A stretch of DNA of 36,615 nucleotides from Bacillota bacterium (GCA_012798695.1 JAAZMR010000122.1:1-36615); one strand, 5' to 3'; shown: positions 9,066 to 17,643, counted from the first letter of the stretch. Translations and numbers: made by a program. Notes: a model not told the origin generated them from the sequence alone.

Positions 9066-9959
9066 TTACCCTTCTATGAGTGCCAGAATATCATTTTTCA
9101 CTTTCTGCCCCATTGGGGAAGCTGCTTCGCTCTGGTGTAGTATCGCCAAGGCCTTAGCCTCGTCACCGGCCTGCAAGTATAGGCTGGCTAGGGCTGCTTG
9201 CAGATCGCCTGTATTCAGATCCAAGTAAGGCAGCTGTAGGTGGAATTCCCGTTCCAGGGCCTGCTCCAACTGGATAGTAGCTTCTCCATACTGACCAGTG
9301 GCTGCTTCGACTCCAGCTAGACCAACCTGGGCCTCTGCTGCTCTGCCTAAGGTCAGGGCGTTTTGGAAATGCTGCCGAGCCTTGGCATAGCTTTCGCCAG
9401 AACGCAGGTAGAGCCATCCCCAAGCCAGTTCACATGTGCTTGCTGGTTGGGACTCAACTGGATCATCACTAAGGGACTCTAGATTCTTCCGAGCCGCTTC
9501 CCACTCCCCACGAGCTAGCTGCCGCCAAACCGCCTGCATCAGCTGATCAGGATTTTCCGGGGCACCAGAGAATTCAACCCGGATCCTCACTCCTTGAATG
9601 CCGACCTGGACCGTACGCGCCCAATGGTACCGCTGGCCTGTTGCAGGATCATCAAAAGACACTTTGACTTCTTGACTGCCTAAAGCGATACCACTAATCT
9701 CAAAACTGCCATCCGATGCAGTTGTAATCATGTGAGTTTTCCCACCCGCATTTGCCACCAGTCTTTGCCGAGCCAATATGGCCCCATCCGCACCGATAGC
9801 CTCACCCTTGATAAACCCTTTTGGGCCACATCCGGCAGCTGCAATCACCAGGAATATCAAGACTAAACTGCCTGCCAATCGCTGTCTGCGAATCCTAACC
9901 CATTTCTGTGGTATTTGACTGAAATCTCCCTGGCCTCTTGGTTGCCACTTTTCTAACAT
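9066..9959 (-). CDS. Lipoprotein with carboxypeptidase-regulatory-like and TPR regions
   Basis: The 297-residue protein has a basic N-region, a hydrophobic run and a lipobox IAAAGC with the lipidated Cys near residue 44. After it comes a beta-sandwich resembling carboxypeptidase-regulatory domains (DGSFEISGIALGSQEVKVSF). Helical TPR-like repeats fill the second half (ESYAKARQHFQNALTLGRAAEAQVGL, GEATIQLEQALERE, AALASLYLQAGDEAKALAIL). The start at ATG 9959 is chosen for the GGAGGG ten bases upstream; a reading from 10010 adds 17 residues. It sits between the metallopeptidase and lptD. TPR lipoproteins often act as scaffolds in envelope assembly, but no specific partner is visible. Confidence 0.75.
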   Translation of the reverse strand: MLEKWQPRGQGDFSQIPQKWVRIRRQRLAGSLVLIFLVIAAAGCGPKGFIKGEAIGADGAILARQRLVANAGGKTHMITTASDGSFEISGIALGSQEVKVSFDDPATGQRYHWARTVQVGIQGVRIRVEFSGAPENPDQLMQAVWRQLARGEWEAARKNLESLSDDPVESQPASTCELAWGWLYLRSGESYAKARQHFQNALTLGRAAEAQVGLAGVEAATGQYGEATIQLEQALEREFHLQLPYLDLNTGDLQAALASLYLQAGDEAKALAILHQSEAASPMGQKVKNDILALIEG

Positions 9960-10040
9960 GTTGCTGCTCCCTCCTAGCCGCCACTCCCAGCTTACTCGGC
10001 TCCAGATCATGCTTTCAGTGAAATTGCTGCATCTTTGATC

Positions 10041-11696
10041 CTACTCCAGCTGCAGGGTCTTACGCACCTCGATCGCTCGGCCGGCTTGATGACCCTTCAC
10101 CTCGAGGAGCACAGGTCCTGATCCTATGAGCTGGGATGCAAAAGGTTCCGTCAGGTATACCCCTTTGCCCGTCCAGGCTTGAGTTATACTTAGCTGCTGA
10201 TCACTACGTCTGCCACTAACTTGTACTGTCGGAGAGCTATCCAATCCTGGCTTTGCCTTGATCAAGACGGTATACCGTCCTGGTAGGAGCAGATCGGGTA
10301 TCACTCTCACCTCCATGTCGGCTGGGGATGGAGTGTAAGCCCCTAGTGTCACACTCACCCCTTGCTGGTTCCCGGTGCTGGTAACAACTAGGGTGGACTC
10401 GATCACATCGGCATCGAGGGTATAAGGGGCGCGCTCGCACTGAAGCTCTCCACCTGCCTGTTGAAACTTGTGGACCACAACCTGGCCATCTGCCAGTTTT
10501 TCTACTAACCGTGCCGCCAACCCCGAGTCACCACTGACCCGTATGGATAAGCCATTATCTTTGCTGGTACCGGTTTCCAATCTCCAATACCGGCCCACCC
10601 ACGAGGGTAAGCCAAAAGAACTACCGGGCAGTTTAGGGAAGGATGAGGTGTTGAGTCCTACGGAAAGATCAGAATAGCCGTAAGGGTTGCTTGGTAGATC
10701 AAAGGCATTGGCGACAGCCCAATCCACCAAGACCTCGGCGAGGCTCGTGTCATAGCCAGCCAAATGTTCTGCCAGGGCCTCGAGCCGATTGCTTCGCGGA
10801 TCCTGGAAAAGACGCCGCAGATGTCCGGGACTATAGTGCTCGGACAAATAGATCATATAGGCATAGGCTGCGCCATAATCTTCATAGCGCTGCTGCCAAT
10901 CGATCACCGAAACGCTGCTATAGGACCGCAGAAAGGCCCGAATAGAGTTAAAGTCCCAATAGTGCGTCTGTCCAGTGACTTTCCCTATTAGGTAACCGGA
11001 ATACATGGCCATACCTTCTGCAAACCAGATGTTATCAGGGGAATAGTTCCACTTGTAGTTCCAATGCACGAGGTGAGTAAACTCATGGGCTAGTGTCTGC
11101 AAAACCGTGTTTGACCCATACCGTAGTACTTGTGAGTTAATATAGATCATCTCTCGCTCATTGCTATTGGCAATCCACTGGTTGGAGTACTGGTTGCGAG
11201 AATCAAAATAGCCACTGATATTACCGGCATCCAAAGCCGTGATTAGCAAAGTCACTTGGTTATTGTGATCAATATCGGATTCGACACCAAAGTGTTCATT
11301 GATGATAGGGTGAATTGTATGCTCAAATTCACGGGCCAAGGATGTGATCAACGACCGGTCCACCGGTACTCCCGTTTCCACATAGATGTTTAGGTGCCCA
11401 CTTGGATCCCCACTGATGGGATAGTGGAGATCGGCTGTGACCTGCCGCATGCCGCTGCTATTGAAAAGTGTCACATAGAACTTCTCCTGTAAAGGCAATT
11501 GAGTTGCCTGATCACCCAAGAGGGAAAAGCCAACTGAGGTGCTGGCTGGCCGGATCGGCACAGGCCCCCCGGCAGCTACCGGCGGGATCAGGGGTGTGCC
11601 GCTGATCAGTTGGGGATTGGCAAAACCCTCCCCAGTGAATACGAGCATCAAGCAAAAAACAGCAGTAAGCATCCACAGAGGTTTGTTACGAAACAT
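10041..11696 (-). CDS. Secreted zinc metallopeptidase, M30-like gluzincin
   Basis: The 551-residue protein has a signal peptide ending GEGFA. The zinc motif HEFTH is at about residues 204-208 and the third ligand is probably the Glu in WFAEGMAMY (about 227), the gluzincin arrangement. The text around it (DIDHNNQVTLLITALDAG, LAHEFTHLVHWN) resembles hyicolysin/M30-type peptidases. The C-terminal 200 residues form beta-rich repeats that could bind ligand or help secretion. It acts outside the inner membrane; its substrate is unknown. It lies between lptF/G and a lipoprotein gene. The strong AGGAGG is buried in a hairpin just upstream, which suggests translational control. Confidence 0.85.
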   Translation of the reverse strand: MFRNKPLWMLTAVFCLMLVFTGEGFANPQLISGTPLIPPVAAGGPVPIRPASTSVGFSLLGDQATQLPLQEKFYVTLFNSSGMRQVTADLHYPISGDPSGHLNIYVETGVPVDRSLITSLAREFEHTIHPIINEHFGVESDIDHNNQVTLLITALDAGNISGYFDSRNQYSNQWIANSNEREMIYINSQVLRYGSNTVLQTLAHEFTHLVHWNYKWNYSPDNIWFAEGMAMYSGYLIGKVTGQTHYWDFNSIRAFLRSYSSVSVIDWQQRYEDYGAAYAYMIYLSEHYSPGHLRRLFQDPRSNRLEALAEHLAGYDTSLAEVLVDWAVANAFDLPSNPYGYSDLSVGLNTSSFPKLPGSSFGLPSWVGRYWRLETGTSKDNGLSIRVSGDSGLAARLVEKLADGQVVVHKFQQAGGELQCERAPYTLDADVIESTLVVTSTGNQQGVSVTLGAYTPSPADMEVRVIPDLLLPGRYTVLIKAKPGLDSSPTVQVSGRRSDQQLSITQAWTGKGVYLTEPFASQLIGSGPVLLEVKGHQAGRAIEVRKTLQLE

Positions 11697-11697
11697 T

Positions 11698-11754
11698 CAG
11701 GGATGGCCTCCTTTAAGTGTTTGGCATTCCCTGCCTAAAGGTAAACCATCCCTG
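11698..11754 (-). promoter_or_regulatory. Leader hairpin hiding the metallopeptidase ribosome binding site
   Basis: The minus-strand leader can fold into three nested stems: CAGGGATGG with CCATCCCTG (9 bp, 11746-11754 with 11698-11706), CCTTTA with TAAAGG (11736-11741 with 11710-11715), and GGCA with TGCC around a GGGAA loop. The middle stem takes up most of the Shine-Dalgarno AAAGGAGG, and the outer stem ends two bases before the ATG. This is what a translational switch or thermosensor would look like. It matches no riboswitch class known to me. Confidence 0.55.
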
Positions 11755-11818
11755 GTTTGTGTGGTGCAAATCGATACGATAATCGCTCAATACTTACCTG
11801 GATAGATTAGCAGTTCAA

Positions 11819-12889
11819 TCAACGATTCAATGCCAAAAGACTTGCTCCTAAACCGCCAAAGAGCAGATTGCCCATCCAAGCAGCCAAGAGTGGGGGAAAC
11901 AGTCCGTTAGCCCCCAAGGAACGGGCAATAGATGTAACTACATAGTACAAAAACATGATGATCAAGCTGAGCACAACACCAAACATTTTACCTCCCCGAC
12001 CAAAATAAAAGCAGAGGGGAGCACCCAAGAAGACAAAGACAAGGCTAGCTCCTGGTAAGGCAAGTTTGAGATGGTAATCTACCACGAAGTCATCCACCTG
12101 CAGGCCGCTTTTCTGGAACAGCTCAATATGTTCGCCTAGCTCCTGCCGACTCATTTCACTGGTGGTCTTCTGCTGGCCAAAAAACCGCTCTGGTTTGCCT
12201 GTCAATGGTAATTCCATATGCTGAAACCGAACCTGGCCTTTGACAAAACCCTGCTCATCTAGCTCCTGGACCGTGCCATCCTGGAGATACCACTGGCTGT
12301 CTCCATATTCACCGGTGGCCGCGGTAATCAACCGCGGGTAAGGACCTGCCTTGGTGTCGTAAATCATGATCTCCTGTAACTGATGACGCTGGCTATCGAC
12401 TTTGCCGATATAAAAGAACCGGTCTTCGCGATCACGGAAAAACACCTGCTCTTCCACGGAAGGGGGTGCATCCTGAAAGATGATGTGCCGAACCAAATTG
12501 GCCTCTCTATGGTTCATCTCTGGCACTATTTTCTCATTAGCCAGATAGGTAATGCCACTGACGATTGCGCCTATGACCAATAGAGGGGCTGCCATTCTCA
12601 AAAGGCTCAAACCTGCCATGCGCATAATGGTCAGTTCATTATCCTTGGCTAAGCGGCCTAGAGCAAGCAAGGTGGCAAAGAGTACGGCCAGGGGAAGCGT
12701 AAGCACGATAATCGAAGGTAGTTTATAGCCCAGAAGGCGTAAGACCGTAGTTACCGGTATCTTCTTGACGAAAATCAGATCCATCAGTTCAAACAGGTAG
12801 CCACTGAGCAAGATGATCGTGAACCCGCCAATACACAGCAAGAAAGGGCTGAGCACTTCCCTAATTACATACCGGTCGAGTATTGTCAA
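11819..12889 (-). CDS. LptF/LptG family LPS export permease (YjgP/YjgQ)
   Basis: From TTG 12889 the protein has 356 residues, the normal LptF/G length. It begins LTILDRYVIREVLSPFLLC, typical of the family. There are six predicted membrane segments, three in each half, with a periplasmic beta-jellyroll between (VPEMNHREANLVRH, EQVFFRDREDRFFYIGKVD, LITAATGEYGDSQWYLQDG). LptF and LptG form the inner-membrane channel that lifts LPS toward LptC/LptA. Only one such gene is in the window, so F and G cannot be told apart and the partner may lie elsewhere. The ORF is open further upstream to 13120, but that part overlaps the previous gene. The nearest purine-rich site is 13 bases away, so initiation may be weak. 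Confidence 0.88.
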   Translation of the reverse strand: MTILDRYVIREVLSPFLLCIGGFTIILLSGYLFELMDLIFVKKIPVTTVLRLLGYKLPSIIVLTLPLAVLFATLLALGRLAKDNELTIMRMAGLSLLRMAAPLLVIGAIVSGITYLANEKIVPEMNHREANLVRHIIFQDAPPSVEEQVFFRDREDRFFYIGKVDSQRHQLQEIMIYDTKAGPYPRLITAATGEYGDSQWYLQDGTVQELDEQGFVKGQVRFQHMELPLTGKPERFFGQQKTTSEMSRQELGEHIELFQKSGLQVDDFVVDYHLKLALPGASLVFVFLGAPLCFYFGRGGKMFGVVLSLIIMFLYYVVTSIARSLGANGLFPPLLAAWMGNLLFGGLGASLLALNR

Positions 12890-13037
12890 TAGGCTGTCAT
12901 AACCCCTACCCTTGCCCTTCCCGCCGGAGATAGGCGCAGTGCACCTGCCTCCGGCTGTGCTGATCGGCTCTCTATCGGACAGCCATGACCAGAAGGTGAG
13001 CTTTGGCTGCGCAACCCCATTATTAGTTCTACAATAC
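12890..13037 (-). promoter_or_regulatory. Structured gap before lptF/G; possible cis-acting RNA
   Basis: The 148-base gap can form a hairpin on the minus strand: GCCGGAG with CTCCGGC (12949-12955 with 12923-12929), enclosing a second stem GGTGC-ACT-GCGCC. Upstream, GGCTGT and ACAGCC could close an alternative stem sharing bases with the first. No T tract follows, so it is not a plain terminator. I compared it mentally with c-di-GMP and c-di-AMP riboswitches and found no convincing match. Confidence 0.35.
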
Positions 13038-13925
13038 TTAGAACCGCCAGGTGACACCCATGGTATGTATCCCCTGGTAATCACCACCGAGATAAGCATA
13101 TTCCACCCGCCAATTGGCAAGATCTATCCCTGCTCCCCAAGTCCAAGCTTGCCAGGAATTATCCAATCCCTTTTGTAGACCGGCCCGCAAGGCCAGTCCT
13201 TGTTCTAGCCTGTACTCACCGCCAATCCGCACTGACCTGGATTCCAAACGATTGAGCACATCCCATCCATCAACAGCGATAACAATCTTCTCATCTGGCT
13301 GAAAAGCTAATCCGAGCAGCATATTGGCCTCATGATCACTGGCCATATCTTTTTGACCCTTGAGAACCTGGTATACATCTCGGATGGTAATGCCTGCCTT
13401 CACTGCATGAGACACCTGTACCAGCCCCGATATATCTCCGGTCCAGCCTGTCACTGAACTTGGGTCAAAGGGCTTGCGCTCATTTTGGTAACGAATACTA
13501 CCTCCTAGATATACGAGTTGGTCTTTGCCAACGGGTTTGGACAGTGAATAGCAGAAATCGTTAGCTACTCTGTATTCCGTCCCACTAGGGTCAGCTACCG
13601 GATCCAGTCTGCCGTAGTACCAAGAAAGCGCGCCGGCACCATAGCCACTATCCGGCTCCAAATAGCTGATCAAGCTTTCGTAACTATCAGCTGCTTCTGT
13701 ATGAAAGCTTAGGGCCACATCTATGGAAGGTTCCTTGATTTGCATGAGCCCGGCAGGATTCCAAAATACGGCCCCCGCATCATCAGCGACTGCAGTATAG
13801 GCACCACCCATTCCCCAAGCCCTCGTTCCCATAAAAGCCCAAGCCACACCATCAAAACTGATTAATACTGCTCCTATAATCAGTAATCCCAAACACCAGT
13901 TTGCCTTCTTGTCTTTCAACAACAA
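13038..13925 (-). CDS. Predicted outer-membrane beta-barrel protein, UPF0164/PorV-like
   Basis: The 295-residue protein has a signal peptide (about 1-30, ending GVAWA). The family landmark AWGMGGAYTAVADDAGAVFW, then NPAGL, is seen in UPF0164, PorV, TraF-like and FadL-type barrels. Alternating beta-strands follow, and the last residue is Phe after VTWR, the usual signal for the BAM complex. The start is one of three consecutive TTG codons behind AGGAGGG; 13925 is the middle one. It lies directly downstream of another predicted barrel gene and before lptF/G. Transport or secretion roles are known for relatives, but none can be assigned here. Confidence 0.75.
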   Translation of the reverse strand: MLLKDKKANWCLGLLIIGAVLISFDGVAWAFMGTRAWGMGGAYTAVADDAGAVFWNPAGLMQIKEPSIDVALSFHTEAADSYESLISYLEPDSGYGAGALSWYYGRLDPVADPSGTEYRVANDFCYSLSKPVGKDQLVYLGGSIRYQNERKPFDPSSVTGWTGDISGLVQVSHAVKAGITIRDVYQVLKGQKDMASDHEANMLLGLAFQPDEKIVIAVDGWDVLNRLESRSVRIGGEYRLEQGLALRAGLQKGLDNSWQAWTWGAGIDLANWRVEYAYLGGDYQGIHTMGVTWRF

Positions 13926-13979
13926 AGTAGTAGCCCTCCTTTGCTACCCCTCTCCCGAGCTGAAAAACGACAACCTGGA

Positions 13980-14606
13980 CTATAGGGACATCTTGAAGCT
14001 TACACCCAAAATAACATGCTTCAGATCCTCGGCAGCCACCTTAATGCGTACCTGTGGGGATAAGAGCACATCTGCCCCAATATTGAACCCGCCCCTTACA
14101 TACTCTACTGCCAGCAAGGTGGCAGGCATGGATGTATTCTTTAATCCAGAATCGACTGTCACTGCATTGAGCATCTTGCTCACACCCAGAAACAGTCCAT
14201 TGTAATCTCCGGTCCCTACTCCCACATGGCCTCGAACACTAGCACTAGCAAGCCTCTTACTGGCGACCATGTAAAGAGAATCATCACAAAGCCCTACTGC
14301 CACACCGGGCAGACTAGAGTCTTCCTGGGATAAAACAGCTTTGGCATGCAGTCCCAAATCAGTACCTTTCGTATCGGTCAATAGGCCTACTTCAATGTTA
14401 TCGGTCAGGCCATATGCCAAACTACCGATACCATCCCCAGCTTCTAAGTGATAAGACAGACTCAAATCGCCGGCTGCCAATGCATCAGCTGTAGGTAAAG
14501 TCAGCACACCTGAAGGGCCCTTAACTGTGGTACCAGCAACAGCGCCCATCGCAAGGGCAAGAACAACCATCACCGTGCAAGACAGCCTTAGGAACCATTT
14601 TCTCAT
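13980..14606 (-). CDS. Small predicted outer-membrane barrel, YjbH-like N-terminus
   Basis: The 208-residue protein has a signal peptide (ending AMGAVAG) and begins its mature part with GPSGVLTLPTADALAAGDLS, which resembles YjbH-type and related barrels (glycine-proline, then a threonine/proline strand). Alternating short strands fill the rest and it ends in SFKMSL. The start at ATG 14606 is chosen because GGGAGG lies seven bases upstream; a longer reading from 14621 has no such site. It sits between lpxD and another predicted barrel. Function is unknown; outer-membrane location is an inference from signal, strand pattern and neighbours. Confidence 0.6.
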   Translation of the reverse strand: MRKWFLRLSCTVMVVLALAMGAVAGTTVKGPSGVLTLPTADALAAGDLSLSYHLEAGDGIGSLAYGLTDNIEVGLLTDTKGTDLGLHAKAVLSQEDSSLPGVAVGLCDDSLYMVASKRLASASVRGHVGVGTGDYNGLFLGVSKMLNAVTVDSGLKNTSMPATLLAVEYVRGGFNIGADVLLSPQVRIKVAAEDLKHVILGVSFKMSL

Positions 14607-14739
14607 TCGACTTCCTCCCAAACAGTGCCACGTCTATTCTACATCTACTTCTGTAATCCCTAATCTTAGGCCGCCGCCCTCACCAGAGCCATAAGACTAC
14701 ATGGACTTTCTATTCGCTAGGGATATATGGTTTTCCTGT

Positions 14740-14798
14740 CGAGTGTTTCTAGTGAAATCTTCCAACCTAGTTGACACATCACCCAGCAGCAACACTCG
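14740..14798. repeat. Inverted repeat in the lpxD-barrel gap
   Basis: CGAGTGTT at 14740-14747 and AACACTCG at 14791-14798 form a perfect 8-base inverted repeat with a 43-base spacer, in the 213-base gap between lpxD and the small barrel gene. It could be a long-loop RNA stem or a repressor site. I see no clear promoter or terminator in this gap. Confidence 0.3.
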
Positions 14799-14819
14799 GC
14801 GACTACCTCATACCCAGCG

Positions 14820-15884
14820 TTACTCCTCATCTTCCGGCAATTGCATTACTTTGATATCATCCTGAGCCATACTCGCAAGCTGGTCTTCCAGCTGCTTCAC
14901 TCTTTTCAAGAGTTCCGGTAGTTTCCTCCCAGCCGCCAAAATCCGCATATTCTCTCTATGTGACCGAGCCGGAAATCCAGATACAAAGGACCCAGGAGGC
15001 AGGTCCCCCGCTACTAGGCCTCGGGCAGCTATTACACAATCATCCCCTACCGTCAGATGCCCGGCAATACCCGACTGGCCAGCCATTACTACTCGATCAC
15101 CAATTATGGCACTACCGGCAATACCGGTCATGGCTACAACTAAGCAATTCTCGCCTAGTCTGACATTATGCCCTACTTGGACGAGATTACCGATCTTTGT
15201 GCCCCGGCCAATGATTGTAGCACCACACGTACCCCGTTCAACGGCAGAGTTGGCACCTATTTCTACATCATCTTCGATAATCACCGTGCCAATGTGGGGT
15301 ACTTTTACATGGCCACTGGGCAAAGTCACAAAACCAAACCCATCTTCCCCAATCACCGCCCCTGCGTGAACAGTCACTCGGCTGCCTATCTGCAGTCGCT
15401 CTCGGATGCAAACATGAGGATAGACTAGACAGTCCTCACCCAAAACTGTACCCGCACCTATGTAAACTCCCCCCATGAGGATCGTGCCTCTACCAACTTT
15501 GGCCCCTGCGCCCACAATCACTTGAGGGCCAATAGTCACATCTTTCCCGACCTCTGCCGTCTCATCGATAACTGCGGTGGGATCAATGCCTTTTCTTGTA
15601 TCAGGAGCCCAGGAAAATTCTGTTAGTACCTGGGCAAAAGCCAGCCGGGGATTAGCCACCTTGATATGGGGCCGGCCCACGTCTTCGGCTTCCCTGGGCA
15701 CGAGCAAAGCTGCTGCCTGGGTATGGTCTTTATACTTGGCCAAGACTCTCAGACTCTCAGCAAAACTGATCTCTCCTGCCCCGGCTTCAGCGATAGGGGC
15801 CACCCCTTCTATTGCTAAATTTCCACTACCTACCAGCTCTCCGCCCACCAGCTTAGCCAAGTCTCCCAATCTCCGCAATCTCAT
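14820..15884 (-). CDS. lpxD: UDP-3-O-(3-hydroxyacyl)glucosamine N-acyltransferase LpxD
   Basis: LpxD adds the second acyl chain to UDP-acyl-glucosamine in lipid A synthesis. The 354-residue protein has the N-terminal uridine-binding domain (LGDLAKLVGGELVG, GAGEISFAES) and a left-handed beta-helix of hexapeptide repeats from about residue 100 to 310. The catalytic His is in VQVGHNVRLG, and GEDGFGF is the conserved acyl/UDP-site loop. A C-terminal helix (LKRVKQLEDQL) fits trimer packing. ATG 15884 is preferred; a TTG is directly before it. It is the last gene of the ompH unit and follows a hairpin. It pairs functionally with lpxC at 707. Confidence 0.95.
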   Translation of the reverse strand: MRLRRLGDLAKLVGGELVGSGNLAIEGVAPIAEAGAGEISFAESLRVLAKYKDHTQAAALLVPREAEDVGRPHIKVANPRLAFAQVLTEFSWAPDTRKGIDPTAVIDETAEVGKDVTIGPQVIVGAGAKVGRGTILMGGVYIGAGTVLGEDCLVYPHVCIRERLQIGSRVTVHAGAVIGEDGFGFVTLPSGHVKVPHIGTVIIEDDVEIGANSAVERGTCGATIIGRGTKIGNLVQVGHNVRLGENCLVVAMTGIAGSAIIGDRVVMAGQSGIAGHLTVGDDCVIAARGLVAGDLPPGSFVSGFPARSHRENMRILAAGRKLPELLKRVKQLEDQLASMAQDDIKVMQLPEDEE

Positions 15885-15919
15885 CAACCCCCTGGTCTTT
15901 TCCGTCTTGAATACAGAAA

Positions 15920-15947
15920 TAGCGAACCGGTTTCCCCCGATTCGCTA
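15920..15947 (-). terminator. Hairpin between ompH-3 and lpxD
   Basis: On the minus strand TAGCGAATCGG pairs with CCGGTTCGCTA (11 bp with one G-T) around a GGGAAA loop, then TTTCTGTATTC. The T tract is weak, so this is more likely a partial terminator or an mRNA 3'-end stabiliser than a full stop. Confidence 0.45.
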
Positions 15948-15982
15948 GCCAAGTCCGGCCTCCTGTTGGTCTTCTCATGACA

Positions 15983-16411
15983 CTATTTTAGCGCTTTGAC
16001 CACCTCAGCAGTAACATCATCACCGCCGAATCTGACGCTTTCCCTGTATACCACTATGGCCAAATCTTTTTGCTTAACGATGGTCGCCAGCGCTTCATCA
16101 ATCTGTTTCTCCAGCTTACCCTCCAGTTCCTGCTTAAGCTTCAGATACTCTGCCATTAATTCTTTTTCTCTAGCTTGGCGGCTCTCTTCATCGAGATTGG
16201 TTTTCTCTTTCTCCAGCTGGGTCTGTAATTGCGAATACTTGTCGGCCAACTGTTTTTCATAGCGCTGAGCCAAGGGACTTTGAGCTACCACTCGGCTCAA
16301 GTCGATCACACCAACATTGCCTCTCGGTGCCCTGAGCGACCAGGCTGTCCCGGCAATCAGGGCTACGAGAATGATGGCTCCAGCCACCACCCACCACGGT
16401 ACCCTCGACAT
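15983..16411 (-). CDS. OmpH/Skp-like protein 3
   Basis: The 142-residue protein has an N-terminal hydrophobic anchor or signal (about 7-26) and the OmpH core: a short strand NVGVIDLSRVVAQSP, a long charged coiled coil (about 50-105), and the C-terminal strand LAIVVYRESVRFGGDDVTAEVV. Skp/OmpH trimers hold unfolded barrels in the periplasm on the way to BamA. No clean signal-peptidase site is seen, so it may stay membrane-tethered. It is the third ompH paralog in a row and precedes lpxD, the same order (bamA-ompH-lpxD) as in Proteobacteria. Confidence 0.85.
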   Translation of the reverse strand: MSRVPWWVVAGAIILVALIAGTAWSLRAPRGNVGVIDLSRVVAQSPLAQRYEKQLADKYSQLQTQLEKEKTNLDEESRQAREKELMAEYLKLKQELEGKLEKQIDEALATIVKQKDLAIVVYRESVRFGGDDVTAEVVKALK

Positions 16412-16459
16412 TGTCAGACCTTCACCCCTCTACACTTTCTGGCATGGGAGACAAGACAA

Positions 16460-16478
16460 GGTGAGGCTATGCCTCACC
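16460..16478 (-). terminator. Hairpin at the end of ompH-2
   Basis: GGTGAGGC-ATA-GCCTCACC forms an 8-bp perfect stem on the minus strand, overlapping the last codons of ompH-2, followed by TTGTCTTGTCTC. The tail has few T residues in a row, so I read it as a weak terminator or processing site. Confidence 0.4.
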
Positions 16479-17591
16479 CTGTAGTATATCCAATACTTGG
16501 TTGGTTATATCTATCCCCTGTGTCTGGGTCTGATTCTTGTCCAGTACTAAGGTTAGGCCCGCGGTCGCGGCTGCTGCAGCAATATCCGCTGCCAGATCTC
16601 CTTCAATCTCCTGCTGAATTGCGGCATATCGATCTCGCAATGGCTGCATCTTCGCCTCAAAATCGATCCGTTCCTTCAGCAATTGCGCCTCCAACATGTC
16701 AATCTTGCCTGTATTTAACCAGTACTCTTTGGTCAATTGCTGCTGCCACAGAACCTCCGGATAACTATCTGCCGAGACAGCTTCACCGGGATCCGTAGAT
16801 GCTGGTGCTGCTGATGCGAGATTCTCTAAGTCGGTCGTCATCCTCGCCACCAGATCCCGATCATAGGCTTCCAGCTGCTCCAATGCTGCCTGTCTAGTCT
16901 CATCAGCATAGGCCTGCAGCTGTCGATGGGATTCCTTCTGCAGTCTTTGGGCTTCTTCCTCAGCTTTAGCTTGCAGCTCCACGATCTCTTGGAGGAGTGC
17001 TGCGGCTTCCGATTTAGGCAGCTCACGCAGTGCTAGCTCAACTTGCCTGTTCAAGGTCTCTTGTCTAGTCTGCTGCTCCAGCCTTGCTGCCTTGTTAGCT
17101 AGATCCTTCTCCAGCTTCACTTTTCGCTCTTCCAAATTCGCTTCCATCTCTGCATACAGCTTCTCTTGATATTGCGCACGTTCCCTTTGGGCCGCTTCCC
17201 AAAGGTTGGCTTCATCCACCAAATACGCGGCTTCGGGATTGATACTTTGCATTAGCTCTGTAAGGAAAGGAGATTTGACGTTATCTATGCTAGCTTGTCG
17301 GGCCACGAGCTGGATATAGCCATACCACTGCTCTTCACATATGGACATTTGTTCTTCCAGAGCTCGCAGCTGGTCATAGCTGGGGTGAGCTTCCTCTAAA
17401 ACCCTCTTATCTACCAGTCCTAGGGAATGGGAAGCCATATCTTGGCCAAGACCCCTTGCTCTTCCAAGCCCAAAGCCAAGCCAAGCCCCTACCAAGAGGA
17501 TAAGTGCTGCCACAATCACAAGTAGGGATCTATAGATCCGTTTGTTGCCCAATGCATACATAACCCTCTGAGGGCCCATCATTTGAGCCAT
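16467..17591 (-). CDS. OmpH/Skp-like protein 2, enlarged with a long coiled coil
   Basis: From ATG 17591 (AAGGAGG six bases upstream) this protein has 374 residues, over twice the size of a usual Skp. It has one membrane segment (about 20-42) and a very long charged, Gln/Glu/Ala-rich region (about 70-310) expected to be coiled coil, with repeated AEEEAQRLQKESH-type helices. The C-terminal OmpH strand is recognisable: AAAAATAGLTLVLDKNQTQTQGIDITNQVLDIL. It is flanked by two normal-sized paralogs. A chaperone or spacer across the periplasm are both possible. The OmpH ending is clear, the role of the long coil is inference. Confidence 0.75.
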   Translation of the reverse strand: MAQMMGPQRVMYALGNKRIYRSLLVIVAALILLVGAWLGFGLGRARGLGQDMASHSLGLVDKRVLEEAHPSYDQLRALEEQMSICEEQWYGYIQLVARQASIDNVKSPFLTELMQSINPEAAYLVDEANLWEAAQRERAQYQEKLYAEMEANLEERKVKLEKDLANKAARLEQQTRQETLNRQVELALRELPKSEAAALLQEIVELQAKAEEEAQRLQKESHRQLQAYADETRQAALEQLEAYDRDLVARMTTDLENLASAAPASTDPGEAVSADSYPEVLWQQQLTKEYWLNTGKIDMLEAQLLKERIDFEAKMQPLRDRYAAIQQEIEGDLAADIAAAAATAGLTLVLDKNQTQTQGIDITNQVLDILQGEA

Positions 17592-17606
17592 ACAATCCTC
17601 CTTCCT

Positions 17607-17643
17607 AAAATAAACAAGGCGGAAGCGCACTCGCGCCCCCGCC
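17607..17643 (-). terminator. Hairpin with T-rich tail between ompH-1 and ompH-2
   Basis: GGCGGGGGCGC pairs with GCGCTTCCGCC (11 bp, two G-T) around a GAGT loop at 17618-17643. The minus-strand tail TTGTTTATTTT follows. This looks like an intrinsic terminator inside the operon, likely partial, reducing expression after ompH-1. Confidence 0.6.

Noticed and set aside
12890-13037. c-di-GMP or c-di-AMP riboswitch
   Set aside because: Some short strings look similar, but the conserved core and stem order could not be matched.
12890-13120. 77-residue N-terminal extension of lptF/G
   Set aside because: It overlaps the preceding barrel gene, has no membrane or family character, and LptF/G proteins normally begin at the LDRYV region.
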